DNA from: JANRKG01 sp033763635
Lineage (GTDB): Bacteria; Cyanobacteriota; Cyanobacteriia; GCF-001939115
DNA: 12,176 bases
NCBI GenBank assembly: GCA_033763635.1
Contig: JANRKG010000142.1
Location: 1 to 12,176 of the forward strand
Direction of reading: 5' to 3'
In this document: positions 1-7,171 of the stretch, piece after piece
Layout of the letters: every line of letters begins with the position of its first letter
Numbering within the stretch: position 1 is the stretch's first letter
Program-made: the position numbers and the translations under genes
The notes under the pieces: model-generated
What the model was told of the DNA's origin: nothing
Database searches by the model: none
What the model saw: only the letters and a program-made list of their open reading frames with translations

Positions 1-93
1 GAGGCGCAGACCTACCACCATCCCCGACACCAGGGACGCGATCATGCCAATCTCACGAGTTCGCCAGACCAGTTGTTTCAGATTCTTCCACAC
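1..93 (-). CDS. N-terminus of a probable CHASE2-type sensor protein (partial)
   Basis: An open frame reads from a GTG at 91-93 to the window edge, giving 31 residues that begin MWKNLKQLVWRTREIGMIAS and continue into a hydrophobic stretch (LVSGMVVGLRL). The pattern of a short basic/aromatic start, an arginine-rich turn and a first membrane helix ending in GLRL resembles cyanobacterial CHASE2-domain proteins, which are histidine kinases or adenylate cyclases with an extracellular sensor. That resemblance is recalled, not computed. The gene lies 28 bp downstream of the response regulator-cyclase on the same strand, so co-transcription is likely. A TTG at 118-120 in the same frame is an alternative start. 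The output domain is outside the window, so kinase and cyclase cannot be told apart. Confidence 0.55.
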   Translation of the reverse strand, partial: MWKNLKQLVWRTREIGMIASLVSGMVVGLRL

Positions 94-121
94 AATTGTT
101 CTTGAATCCCTAATTTCCAAT

Positions 122-1552
122 CTACCCTACGAGCCAGTACGTCACCATCTCTCCCTTTCCTTTGATGTAGATTTTGCCCCTTGGCTTCAGTTGAAATCGA
201 TGTTTAATTCGTTCGTAAGTAGAAGCCGTCACTTGAATTTTGCCCGCTTCCCCTGTGGCTTCCATGCGACTTGCAATGTTTACCGTGTCTCCCCACAAAT
301 CGTAAATAAACTTTTTAATCCCAATCACCCCCGCAGTCACAGAACCACTGTTGATCCCAATTCGAAGTTGGAAAGGTTCACCGCTAACCGGGTGCGGAAA
401 TTGTTGGATCACCTGTTGCATTTCCAGAGCCATTTGGGCGATTGACTGGGCATGATCCGGGCAGGGAGTCGGCAATCCAGAAGCCACCATATAGGCATCC
501 CCAATCGTTTTGATTTTTTCCAATCCGTGCCGTTCTGCGAGTTGATCAAAGGCAGAAAAAATACTGTTGAGCAGGGTCACTAACTGGGGAGGAGACATCC
601 GGGCAGAAGCAGCCGTAAAGTTCACCAGATCAGCAAACAGGACGGTCACTTCCTCGTAGTAGTCTGCGATCGTATTCGTATTGGTTTTAAGTCGTCGTGC
701 GATTTGGAAGGGGAGGATATTCGTCAGCAAACGCTCCGATCGCCAATGTTCCCGTCGCATCTCAACTTCCATCTGGTGCCGCTCGGTAATATCCTGTACC
801 GTTCCTTCGTAGTATGAAAAATTGTCATTCGTGTCTTTTACAATCCAGACATTTTCAGAAATCCAGATCTGGCTACCATCTTTGCGGTAGACCTCCGATT
901 CGGCTCCTGTAATTTCCTTAAACTGCTGGAGATAAACCCGCAACTCATCCCGCCGTTCTGGTTTGACATATAATTGCCGCCCAATATTTGCAATGCTGTT
1001 CATGAGTTCTTCTGGCGAGTCATAGCCGAAAATCCGCGCCAGCGCAGGATTTACATTGAGATACTTTCCTTCCTGGGTCGCCTGAAAAATTCCTTCGGTA
1101 GAATTTTCAAAAATACTGCGATATCTCGCTTCCGCCTGTTTAAGCTGACGATATTGAAGGGCCAAAGTCGCCTGATTTTTAATCCGCATCAAAACTTCTT
1201 CCGCATGAAAAGGCTTGGTGATGTAATCCGCCCCTCCAACGGCAAAGGCTTTGGCTTTATCCAGCAAATCCCCCAATGCGCTCACAAAAATGACAGGAAT
1301 TTCACGGGTTTTGGCAGACGATTTGAGGGTTTGGCAAATTTCGTACCCATCCATTTGGGGCATTGAAATATCCAGCAGAATTAGATCGGGAGGTTCTGTT
1401 GCGATCGCCACCAAAGCCATTTGCCCACTTAACGCTTTCCGAACCTTGTAGCCCTGTTGAGTGAGCAATTCAGCCAGAATTTGAATATTGTCGATTTGAT
1501 CGTCAATGATGAAAATATCAATGCCCCGTTGATGGATGTCATTTTCTTCCAC
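122..1552 (-). CDS. Response regulator-PAS-adenylate cyclase
   Basis: A 476-residue cytoplasmic signalling protein predicted to make cAMP from ATP under two-component control. Residues 11-130 form a receiver domain: acidic pair D17/D18, phospho-acceptor D61 in LLDISMPQMDGYE, S91 and K113 in ITKPF. Residues 140-260 form a PAS/PAC domain (FENSTEGIFQ, ending GTVQDITERHQ). Residues 295-476 form a class III cyclase domain: metal-binding D308 (FADLVNFT) and D352 (TIGDAYM), purine-selecting K348 and D418, and transition-state N425 and R429. The K/D pair indicates adenylate rather than guanylate cyclase, and all catalytic residues are present in one chain, so it should work as a homodimer. The start is GTG with GAGG five bases upstream (1558-1561) and an in-frame TGA 15 bases upstream. 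No REC-partner kinase is visible in the window unless the truncated downstream gene is one. Confidence 0.93.
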   Translation of the reverse strand: MEENDIHQRGIDIFIIDDQIDNIQILAELLTQQGYKVRKALSGQMALVAIATEPPDLILLDISMPQMDGYEICQTLKSSAKTREIPVIFVSALGDLLDKAKAFAVGGADYITKPFHAEEVLMRIKNQATLALQYRQLKQAEARYRSIFENSTEGIFQATQEGKYLNVNPALARIFGYDSPEELMNSIANIGRQLYVKPERRDELRVYLQQFKEITGAESEVYRKDGSQIWISENVWIVKDTNDNFSYYEGTVQDITERHQMEVEMRREHWRSERLLTNILPFQIARRLKTNTNTIADYYEEVTVLFADLVNFTAASARMSPPQLVTLLNSIFSAFDQLAERHGLEKIKTIGDAYMVASGLPTPCPDHAQSIAQMALEMQQVIQQFPHPVSGEPFQLRIGINSGSVTAGVIGIKKFIYDLWGDTVNIASRMEATGEAGKIQVTASTYERIKHRFQLKPRGKIYIKGKGEMVTYWLVG

Positions 1553-1557
1553 AACTA

Positions 1558-1561
1558 CCTC
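1558..1561 (-). promoter_or_regulatory. Ribosome binding site deciding a GTG start
   Basis: The minus strand reads GAGG followed by five bases and then GTG. No ATG occurs in frame between the upstream TGA and this codon, so the motif fixes the start of the cyclase gene at 1552. Confidence 0.6.
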
Positions 1562-1739
1562 AAATCACCTGATGGAAGGACAAGCCAAAGCAGTCCGAGC
1601 AACCGTCTGCCACAGTTCTCAGATCAGTAAAGCACACCTGCCTAGCCACCGTCGTTAAACAAGTTTTCTGTATTCTATTAACACGTAAAAACAGCCGATA
1701 TCAGTACAAGGGTGAGCGGTCAGGCAAGAAATTATCGTT

Positions 1740-2075
1740 TCAGGGCGATTCATGTGGGTTGACTCCATCTGAGCCAAACACATCAGGTATCCCTGCATGA
1801 ATTTTGGGCAGATCTTGAAATAACCGTTCCGCCTCAGCAGGATCGGTGTAGATCATCTCCATCAACTCATAGGGATCGCGATCGAGCTTCCAGGCATACC
1901 ATTTGACTTGAGCCATGATTCGTCCCTCCGCCTGTCGAAGGTACATTGCCAGGGCTGCCGCCGCCTGAGATTCAATGTTGCGCCCCAAGAAAAAGGCCAT
2001 TGCATTGAGCAAACGCATCTCGTAAGGGGGCAGGGGATTCAGAGCGAGGGGCTTGCCATCATCTAATCGGGACAT
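1740..2075 (-). CDS. Conserved-looking small protein of unknown function
   Basis: A 111-residue soluble protein with no signal peptide, membrane helix or family motif that I recognise. The N-terminus is proline-rich (NPLPPYEMRLL). The middle (residues 20-85) is helical and alanine-rich, with QAAAALAMYLRQAEGRI followed by the aromatic segment KWYAWKLDRDPYELMEMIY. The C-terminus is short and polar. Codon use is like its neighbours, and the reading frame has no long competitor on the other strand, so it is probably a real gene. The ATG at 2073-2075 has no clear Shine-Dalgarno sequence, which is common in cyanobacteria. It lies 91 bp downstream of another small minus-strand gene and 187 bp upstream of the cyclase gene. 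Function cannot be inferred. Confidence 0.75.
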   Translation of the reverse strand: MSRLDDGKPLALNPLPPYEMRLLNAMAFFLGRNIESQAAAALAMYLRQAEGRIMAQVKWYAWKLDRDPYELMEMIYTDPAEAERLFQDLPKIHAGIPDVFGSDGVNPHESP

Positions 2076-2166
2076 CGGTAATTGAAAGTTATCGTGATCC
2101 TATTAGATATAGCAGTCACCACGAAGGTTAGAGCAGTTTTCTCGCGTTATCCCGAATTCACAGCAA

Positions 2167-2580
2167 TCAGGAATTCTCGATCGCCAACAGTTGTTTCATT
2201 TCCTGCATCAACGCATCTTGCTCCTGCCGCAGCGCTTCTAACCGATTGACGATCGTTGTCAACCGTTGGCGGGGATCTTCCTTCTGAACTTCGATCGGTG
2301 TCGTTTCAGGTGTTTTTCGAGAAATGAGAAAGGTCAGGACTCGGAAACCGCCCTGGATGAGTTTAAGAGGAGCCTGAAGAATAAATAGCCAGATCCGCTC
2401 TGTGAGGCGAGTCACTGCCTGGAGCAGCCCCCAAAACAAAAAGATCGCCAATAGGACAATGCCCACGCTCCAGAGGGGATGGGTGACTAGCCAGAGTAAG
2501 AAGGGATGTTGCAGTAACCAGTTCTGAAAGGAACCGACGATCGCCTCTTGCATATTGTGTTGGATTCCACGACTCCACAT
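2167..2580 (-). CDS. Small membrane protein with charged C-terminal helix
   Basis: A 137-residue protein of unknown function. Residues 19-55 are strongly hydrophobic (LLQHPFLLWLVTHPLW, then VGIVLLAIFLFWGLL), enough for one or two membrane helices. Residues 60-87 form a second amphipathic or hydrophobic stretch (RIWLFILQAPLKLIQGG). From about residue 88 the chain is charged and polar, and residues 105-135 (RLTTIVNRLEALRQEQDALMQEMKQLL in two parts) show a heptad-like pattern suggesting a short coiled coil. The start is uncertain: the first ATG (2578-2580) gives nine extra polar residues, while the ATG at codon 10 would begin MQEAIVGSF, directly ahead of the hydrophobic part. It is divergent from the GTPase gene at 2662, with starts about 80 bp apart, so the two could share a regulatory region. 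A role with that GTPase is only a guess from position. Confidence 0.78.
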   Translation of the reverse strand: MWSRGIQHNMQEAIVGSFQNWLLQHPFLLWLVTHPLWSVGIVLLAIFLFWGLLQAVTRLTERIWLFILQAPLKLIQGGFRVLTFLISRKTPETTPIEVQKEDPRQRLTTIVNRLEALRQEQDALMQEMKQLLAIENS

Positions 2581-2648
2581 GGTTTTCTACCCTTTTCCAT
2601 TGCCCTATCAAAAGCCTAGCATTGGGGTTGACAATGGAAGGAGCCATC

Positions 2649-2654
2649 GGAGGG
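2649..2654 (+). promoter_or_regulatory. Ribosome binding site choosing the GTPase start
   Basis: GGAGGG lies seven bases before the ATG at 2662 but only one base before the in-frame ATG at 2656. The spacing favours translation from 2662 (protein MVRLKLWQW), two codons shorter than the longest frame. Confidence 0.55.
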
Positions 2655-2661
2655 AATGGGA

Positions 2662-4617
2662 ATGGTGCGCTTAAAACTCTGGCAGTGGGGGGTGCTGGTT
2701 CTGCCGATCGTGGCGATCGTGGGCTTTTTGCTCATTGCAGCGGGACAACAGATTCATGCGTGGGGACTGAGTTGGATCTGGGGGGTGTTTACCCTGGTGT
2801 TGGTAGGCTGGCGATGGTTACTGGTGAAGTGGACCCAACCTGCTTTGACCGAAATGACCAAAGTGATGAACGAAGTCGCCAGGGAACTCGAAGACGCTCC
2901 TGACAACTTGCCCCCCTCAACTGAAACCGATGTCTCCCGCCGTGCGGCTTTGGCGATCGAAGACCTGTTGCAAGCAGCCCAAAATGACCCACCCCTCTGG
3001 GAAGATTGGCCCTGCTTTTGGAGTCGCTGTCAAGAGTTGGTAACAGCGATCGCCCATGTCTATTACCCGGAAGTCCCCTATCCCCTCCTCAACATTTACA
3101 TTCCCCAGGCGTACACCCTTCTGCGGGGCACCGTGGATGACCTGGATCAGTGGATGCAGCGGTTATCTCCTGCCCTGAATCAAATGACGATCGGGCAGGC
3201 GTACCAGGCGTATGAAACCTATCGCCGATTGGAACCCTCCGCCCAAAAACTCTGGCGGGCCTGGAATTGGGCACAGTGGATTCTGAATCCGGTGGCGGCC
3301 CTGGCACGGCAGGTGAGTCAGCGTTCGGGGGATCAGGCGACCCAGCAATTGATCGTAAATCTGGGACAACTGCTCCGGGAAGCCACGCTCCGAAATCTGG
3401 GACGACAGGCGATCGTCCTGTATGGCAACACCGCTCCTCCCCTCCTAAAACAACCCGCTTCAACTCCGACCCTTCCACAAGCCAAAACCCAGACCATTCG
3501 GGAGTTACTTTCCCAGGCCACTTCACCGGAACAGGTGACTCAACCGCCAGTGAATTTACTCATTGTGGGCCGGACAGGGGCCGGAAAAAGTAGCCTGATC
3601 AATACATTGTTTCGAGCTGATCGAGCCGCCGTCGATGTCTTACCCAGTACGGACCAGATTCAGAGCTACCGTTGGGAAGCGGCAACCGGGGAAAGTTTGG
3701 TTCTGTGGGATACACCGGGATACGAGCAAGTAGATCGAGCCGATTTGCGGGAACAGGTCCTGACCTATGGAACGGGAGCCGATCTCGTGTTGCTGGTGAC
3801 TCCGGCGTTGGACCCGGCCCTGCAAATGGATGTAGATTTTCTCAAGCTTCTGAAAGAAGATACCCCGGATCTCCCTGTCCTGATGGCGGTGACTCAAGTG
3901 GATCGACTGCGCCCGTTTCGCGAGTGGCAACCGCCCTATGATTGGCAGTGGGGCGATCGTCCGAAGGAAGTCAGTATTCGGGAAGCGACTCAGTACCGCT
4001 CGGAACTATTGGGAGTGTACTGTGATCGCGTGTTGCCGATCGTTACGGGAGACTTACAAGCCGGACGACCGGGATGGGGCACGGAAGCCCTGGCAATTGC
4101 CCTGCTTGAGACGATCGCCCCCGCACAACAACTGCGATTGGCCCGATTTCTGCGAAACCTGGAAGCGCGAACCGTCGCCACCGCCCAGATTATCGATCGC
4201 TATAGGTTCCAGATGGCAACCACTCAAGGATTAACAGCCCTGCTCAAGAGTCCTGTCCTTCAGTTTATTTCTACCCTCACGACCGGGACTCCCAATCTGG
4301 CTTACTTGCTGGCGGAGAAAATTCCCGTAGAACAATTACCTGTGGTGATTGGCAAGTTACAAATGGCCTACGATCTTTTCCTGCTCCTGAATTCGGAAGC
4401 CGGAAGTTTGCGAGAGGAGAATCCGTCAGAGTCGATTTTTGGGAAGATGCAATTTGATCTACTGACCCTCTGGCCCCTGCTATTGGAAAATGCTGGCCCT
4501 GCCGATCGCAATGCCTGGGCTTTTGGGCATGTACTTGTGGAATATTGGACACAGGGCTTGAACTCAGACCAGTTACGGGAACGATTCGCGTTTTATCGGA
4601 GTACCGTGACAGGTTAA
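2662..4617 (+). CDS. Membrane-anchored Era/TrmE-like GTPase
   Basis: A large GTPase of about 651 residues; numbering here is from the ATG at 2656. Two hydrophobic helices near 11-30 and 38-57 should anchor it in a membrane. Residues 95-290 are a mostly helical region of unknown type, rich in Trp, Gln and Leu. The G domain follows at about 298-490: P-loop GRTGAGKSS (305-313), a candidate switch-I threonine T332, G3 motif DTPGYE (352-357), G4 motif TQVD (413-416, in place of NKxD) and a G5-like VTG (463-465). Residues 490-653 form a helical tail without a recognised motif. The TRAFAC-class G domain is clear; the family assignment is not. Such proteins in cyanobacteria are usually annotated only as GTP-binding proteins. 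It converges with another membrane-type GTPase gene, their stops being 57 bp apart. No rho-independent terminator was found after the stop, only a heptamer repeat. Confidence 0.9.
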   Translation: MVRLKLWQWGVLVLPIVAIVGFLLIAAGQQIHAWGLSWIWGVFTLVLVGWRWLLVKWTQPALTEMTKVMNEVARELEDAPDNLPPSTETDVSRRAALAIEDLLQAAQNDPPLWEDWPCFWSRCQELVTAIAHVYYPEVPYPLLNIYIPQAYTLLRGTVDDLDQWMQRLSPALNQMTIGQAYQAYETYRRLEPSAQKLWRAWNWAQWILNPVAALARQVSQRSGDQATQQLIVNLGQLLREATLRNLGRQAIVLYGNTAPPLLKQPASTPTLPQAKTQTIRELLSQATSPEQVTQPPVNLLIVGRTGAGKSSLINTLFRADRAAVDVLPSTDQIQSYRWEAATGESLVLWDTPGYEQVDRADLREQVLTYGTGADLVLLVTPALDPALQMDVDFLKLLKEDTPDLPVLMAVTQVDRLRPFREWQPPYDWQWGDRPKEVSIREATQYRSELLGVYCDRVLPIVTGDLQAGRPGWGTEALAIALLETIAPAQQLRLARFLRNLEARTVATAQIIDRYRFQMATTQGLTALLKSPVLQFISTLTTGTPNLAYLLAEKIPVEQLPVVIGKLQMAYDLFLLLNSEAGSLREENPSESIFGKMQFDLLTLWPLLLENAGPADRNAWAFGHVLVEYWTQGLNSDQLRERFAFYRSTVTG

Positions 4618-4628
4618 CAGGGTAAAAC

Positions 4629-4673
4629 AACCTTTCATCAGCATTTTCCTTCTGCCCTCTGCCCTCTGCCTTT
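4629..4673. repeat. STRR-type heptamer repeat with leader, copy 1
   Basis: The heptamer TCTGCCC/T occurs three times in tandem at 4651-4671, preceded by CCT. An 11-base leader AACCTTTCATC lies at 4629-4639, eight bases before it. The same leader and heptamer block recur at 7133-7179. It fills the 57-bp gap between the two convergent GTPase stops. Short tandem heptamers of this composition are known dispersed repeats of filamentous cyanobacteria. Confidence 0.75.
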
Positions 4674-4674
4674 A

Positions 4675-5982
4675 CTAACTTCCCTTAAAGCGTTCCTTCG
4701 CACTCTGAAATGCTTCCTGCATCACAGACTGAATCTTCTTAGGGTCCGGCTTCTTGCCTCCCATGAGATCCCCGAAGTACACACAGGCTCCTTCTCCTAA
4801 AGCCCAGGTATAGGCTGCTGCCCAGGAAGCCGCGATCACACTGCCAAATCCCGGAATAAACTTGACCAACTCCCGCCCGATCGCCTGGGCCAGAAATCCT
4901 CCGGCGATCGCACTCACCAACCCCCCTGCCTGGGATGGGGTAATCACCTGCCCATACAAATTTCCTAATACTCCCACCATTGATACCTGAAGGGCCGTTA
5001 GAACGGGCATGGTTGCAAACGGCAGGGGAACCGCAGCCAGGGTCGCTGCCATGATCGCAAAGGGAAGGAGATGACGACGGGCCGCATCCCGATAGAGGTC
5101 TCCTAACTGTCTCCCTGCTTTCTGATCCAGTAACTTGTAAATAGCCTGGGATTCAGCCTTGGGCAGCAATTCTGAAAGGGCATCTCGCAACGCTTCCAGC
5201 CCGTAGAAGACAGGTTCGTATCCATCCGCTTCCAGGGTGAAATCTAGCAGAACGGCGCGATCGAACAGTCCGGCAAAGGTCTGTTGATGGGCTGCAAAAG
5301 CCCGCTGTAACTCCGGGAACTCAGGGGGATAGGGGGGATGATCTGTATTACCTGGGTACGCTTCATGAAGACAGGTAACGGCAAGCAGACAGGGAATATC
5401 GGGATACCGTTCTCGAAGTTGTTGGGCAATTTGCCGCAGGGTATCTACCGCAAAATCATTGATTTTGACCGTGAGAATCACAATTTGGGCGTGATCATTG
5501 GGCTGCTGTAAGTCCCCAATTAGCTCCCGAATCACCGCCTGAGTATCCTGATCCACATCCCCCAGTCCCACTGTGTCGGTAAAAATCAGGAGGGGCAGAT
5601 CAATAGATGGATAGGCGTAGCGCTCCGTATATTGCGTATGGGGTTTAAACCCTTGACCCACAATCTCCGCAGATACCCCAGTCATGCCGCGCACAATGGA
5701 ACTTTTTCCTGCCTGGGGTTTGCCGATTAAGAGCGCTTCTGTCGTCGGTAGCTCCGATCGCACCGTCGCCAAAATCTCCGTCACCTGGGCTTCGCTAATA
5801 CTGAACCACTGCACCACCGTATCTGCTAGCTGATTCAGGGGAAGCAGTTGTTTCAGCCGAGTGGTGGTGTCGTTCCAGGCTCCTCCAAGGCGATCCGACC
5901 AGGAAGGGTCTTTGGGAACGAGGGCACTGTCTGGTTGGGGTGTGGTCGGGGTATCCGTTGTCTCAAGTTCCGGTTCAGGCAT
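4675..5982 (-). CDS. GTPase with C-terminal DUF697-like membrane region
   Basis: A 435-residue protein. Residues 1-30 are an acidic, proline-rich and probably disordered N-terminus. The G domain spans about 80-280: P-loop GKPQAGKSS (87-95), a candidate switch threonine at T116 or T119, and G3 motif DTVGLGD (136-142). The position where G4 is expected reads AVTCLHEAY (201-209), which does not match NKxD or TQxD, so guanine specificity is uncertain. Residues 303-405 are hydrophobic and rich in Ala and Gly (LPFATMPVLTALQVSMVGVLG, later FIPGFGSVIAASWAAAY) and resemble the DUF697/YcjF membrane region, which is often linked to GTPases. The C-terminus is basic. The start ATG at 5980-5982 has no clear Shine-Dalgarno sequence. 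It converges on the GTPase gene ending at 4617. A role in membrane or envelope stress remodelling would fit the architecture but is not shown by the sequence. Confidence 0.9.
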   Translation of the reverse strand: MPEPELETTDTPTTPQPDSALVPKDPSWSDRLGGAWNDTTTRLKQLLPLNQLADTVVQWFSISEAQVTEILATVRSELPTTEALLIGKPQAGKSSIVRGMTGVSAEIVGQGFKPHTQYTERYAYPSIDLPLLIFTDTVGLGDVDQDTQAVIRELIGDLQQPNDHAQIVILTVKINDFAVDTLRQIAQQLRERYPDIPCLLAVTCLHEAYPGNTDHPPYPPEFPELQRAFAAHQQTFAGLFDRAVLLDFTLEADGYEPVFYGLEALRDALSELLPKAESQAIYKLLDQKAGRQLGDLYRDAARRHLLPFAIMAATLAAVPLPFATMPVLTALQVSMVGVLGNLYGQVITPSQAGGLVSAIAGGFLAQAIGRELVKFIPGFGSVIAASWAAAYTWALGEGACVYFGDLMGGKKPDPKKIQSVMQEAFQSAKERFKGS

Positions 5983-6020
5983 GTCAGGCCCATCAAGTCA
6001 CTCCAGCTAAATGCTAGCGG

Positions 6021-6039
6021 TTGAAGTCCAGAGCTTCAA
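6021..6039. repeat. Short perfect hairpin upstream of the GTPase gene
   Basis: TTGAAG and CTTCAA form a perfect 6-bp stem around a 7-base loop. It lies about 40 bp upstream of the ATG at 5982, so on the minus strand it may sit in the 5' leader of the GTPase mRNA. It could equally be the end of a worn mobile element; no transposase is present. Confidence 0.4.
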
Positions 6040-6058
6040 GGGAGGATTGCCACCCCCA

Positions 6059-6072
6059 AGAAGGCAGAGGGC
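6059..6072. repeat. Heptamer repeat fragment, inverted copy
   Basis: AGAAGGCAGAGGGC is the reverse complement of the GCCCTCTGCCTTCT form of the repeat seen at 4651 and 7162. It is a short two-unit copy in the gap between the GTPase and PEP-CTERM genes. Confidence 0.55.
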
Positions 6073-6150
6073 AAACGCTCCCAGTTGGGTAGGGCGAACC
6101 TATCAACCTGTTCAGGTGGGTCTGCAATATCAAAACAATTTTCTGCAATC

Positions 6151-6180
6151 AAAAACCTCCTGCTCTCGTAGACCAGGAGG
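6151..6180 (-). terminator. Rho-independent terminator after the PEP-CTERM gene
   Basis: On the minus strand CCTCCTG pairs with CAGGAGG (6174-6180 and 6156-6162), with an inner TCT/AGA stem in the 11-base loop, and is followed at once by TTTTT (6151-6155). It lies about 40 bases past the stop of the PEP-CTERM gene, which fits termination of that transcript and insulation of the GTPase gene downstream. Confidence 0.75.
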
Positions 6181-6189
6181 CTTGTACAA

Positions 6190-6215
6190 TTAAGCCTGAT
6201 TGAATCAAGGCTTAA
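6190..6215. repeat. Long AT-rich hairpin next to the PEP-CTERM stop
   Basis: TTAAGCC-TGATT and AATCA-A-GGCTTAA form a 12-bp stem with a one-base loop core and one bulged A. It starts four bases after the stop codon of the PEP-CTERM gene and precedes the terminator at 6151-6180. It may protect the 3' end of the mRNA or act as a first terminator. Confidence 0.55.
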
Positions 6216-6218
6216 AAT

Positions 6219-6845
6219 CTACTTCTTTTTCTTGAGAGCCGTTAGACCACCGACTGCAAACAGACCTAAAGCTGCCATTGCACTTGGTTCGGGAACGGAT
6301 TGAGGAGGAGGAGGAGTCGTCCCGCCACTTGCAACGAAGATAGAGGCATGGGAAAGATCTTTTCCTTTCGTCGGATCGTTTCCTTGTCCTGCCAATTCAA
6401 CTCCAATAGTGTCGAACAGCCCTTGAATCGTACCCGTCAGCCCAGTGAAGAGGTAAGCACTGTAGGAAGTACTGGTCTTGAGGCTGAGAACAAAGGGTCC
6501 AGTGATACCCGAAACGCTCCAGTCTCCCTTCGCATCCCCATTATCCGCTTCAACTGTGTCGCCGGACGCATCGGACTTTCCAAACAAGCTCCAGGTACGA
6601 TCGCCAACGATGTTATCAAACAGACCCGTAGGAGCGAAAGCTCCAGTACCATTCAACCGAGCCAGCAGGGTTCCTTGATTACCTGTATCGTTTCCAGGCA
6701 AAGGACCGGAACAAGCAGTGTAGGAAAAGCCATTTGCAGTGACTGAGGCATCGGTACAGAGGGTTGCAGCAGAAGCGTTGGGGGCAATACCGACTACTGC
6801 ACTAGTGACAGCGATAGCAGCGGCAATTAAAGAAAAGCGTTTCAT
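6219..6845 (-). CDS. PEP-CTERM sorting-domain surface protein
   Basis: A 208-residue exported protein. Residues 1-26 are a Sec signal peptide (MKRFSLIAAAIAVTSAVVG, cleavage likely after ASA at 26). Residues 27-172 are a Gly-, Thr- and Asp-rich, probably beta-rich domain with two cysteines (C30 and C45) that could form a disulfide, ending in the phrase KDLSHASIFVASG often seen in cyanobacterial PEP-CTERM proteins. A TTPPPPQ linker leads to the sorting signal: VPEPS (184-188), a 15-residue hydrophobic segment and a basic tail KKKK at the C-terminus. An exosortase encoded elsewhere should recognise this signal and direct the protein to the cell surface or extracellular matrix. The ATG has AGGT about five bases upstream. 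It is flanked by hairpins downstream and a 352-bp non-coding region upstream, so it is probably a single-gene unit. The ligand or role of the main domain is unknown. Confidence 0.9.
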   Translation of the reverse strand: MKRFSLIAAAIAVTSAVVGIAPNASAATLCTDASVTANGFSYTACSGPLPGNDTGNQGTLLARLNGTGAFAPTGLFDNIVGDRTWSLFGKSDASGDTVEADNGDAKGDWSVSGITGPFVLSLKTSTSYSAYLFTGLTGTIQGLFDTIGVELAGQGNDPTKGKDLSHASIFVASGGTTPPPPQSVPEPSAMAALGLFAVGGLTALKKKK

Positions 6846-7097
6846 AGTTACCTACGTATTTTCCGTAAACAGCGTTCTTGGGGGTGACATTTACTACCAT
6901 AAGGGAAAGTTCTAGAAAATGTATCCGCGAATACCGTCTTTTTATGGAAACAAGCATCTATGTGAACTTCTTATGAAAGCAAGGCGTTTTCCCACGGAGG
7001 AATTAGATCGGTGAGAGCAGCCATTGAGACCCGGAGGTACTTTCGGAAACTATTACCGAATTGTTAAGCAAATATAAAAGCAGAGATAGAAAACCGT

Positions 7098-7171
7098 AGA
7101 GGGCAGAAGGGCAATTTCCAGGAGTGATAGCTAACCTTTCATCCTGAAACTAGTCTCTCCTTCTGCCCTCT
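7098..7171. repeat. Inverted heptamer-repeat arms forming a possible large hairpin
   Basis: AGAGGGCAGAAGG (7098-7110) and CCTTCTGCCCTCT (7159-7171) are perfect 13-base inverted arms separated by 48 bases. The right arm belongs to repeat copy 2. In the prmA transcript the arms could pair just past the stop codon, followed by a moderately T-rich stretch (CGGTTTTCTATC), so it might act as a weak terminator or as a 3' stabiliser. Confidence 0.6.

Noticed and set aside
44..445. 133-codon plus-strand frame near the left edge
   Set aside because: It lies opposite the conserved cyclase domain and the start of the next gene, and the protein is basic with no recognisable feature.
2154..2176. Two GAATTC words able to pair around an 11-base loop near a stop codon
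   Set aside because: Each word is its own palindrome, the stem is only 6 bp and AT-rich, and no T-run follows on the minus strand.
4618..4674. Possible bidirectional terminator between the convergent GTPase genes
   Set aside because: No stem followed by a T-run was found on either strand; only the heptamer repeat is present.
6011..6193. 60-codon plus-strand frame
   Set aside because: It runs through the hairpins, heptamer fragment and terminator between two genes, with no ribosome binding site or plausible protein character.
6300..6746. 148-codon plus-strand frame opposite the PEP-CTERM gene
   Set aside because: The minus-strand protein has a signal peptide and a sorting signal, so the opposite frame is a shadow.
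7011..7067. 18-codon plus-strand frame behind GGAGG
   Set aside because: Too short to distinguish from chance, with no known microprotein resemblance and a start-to-site distance longer than usual.
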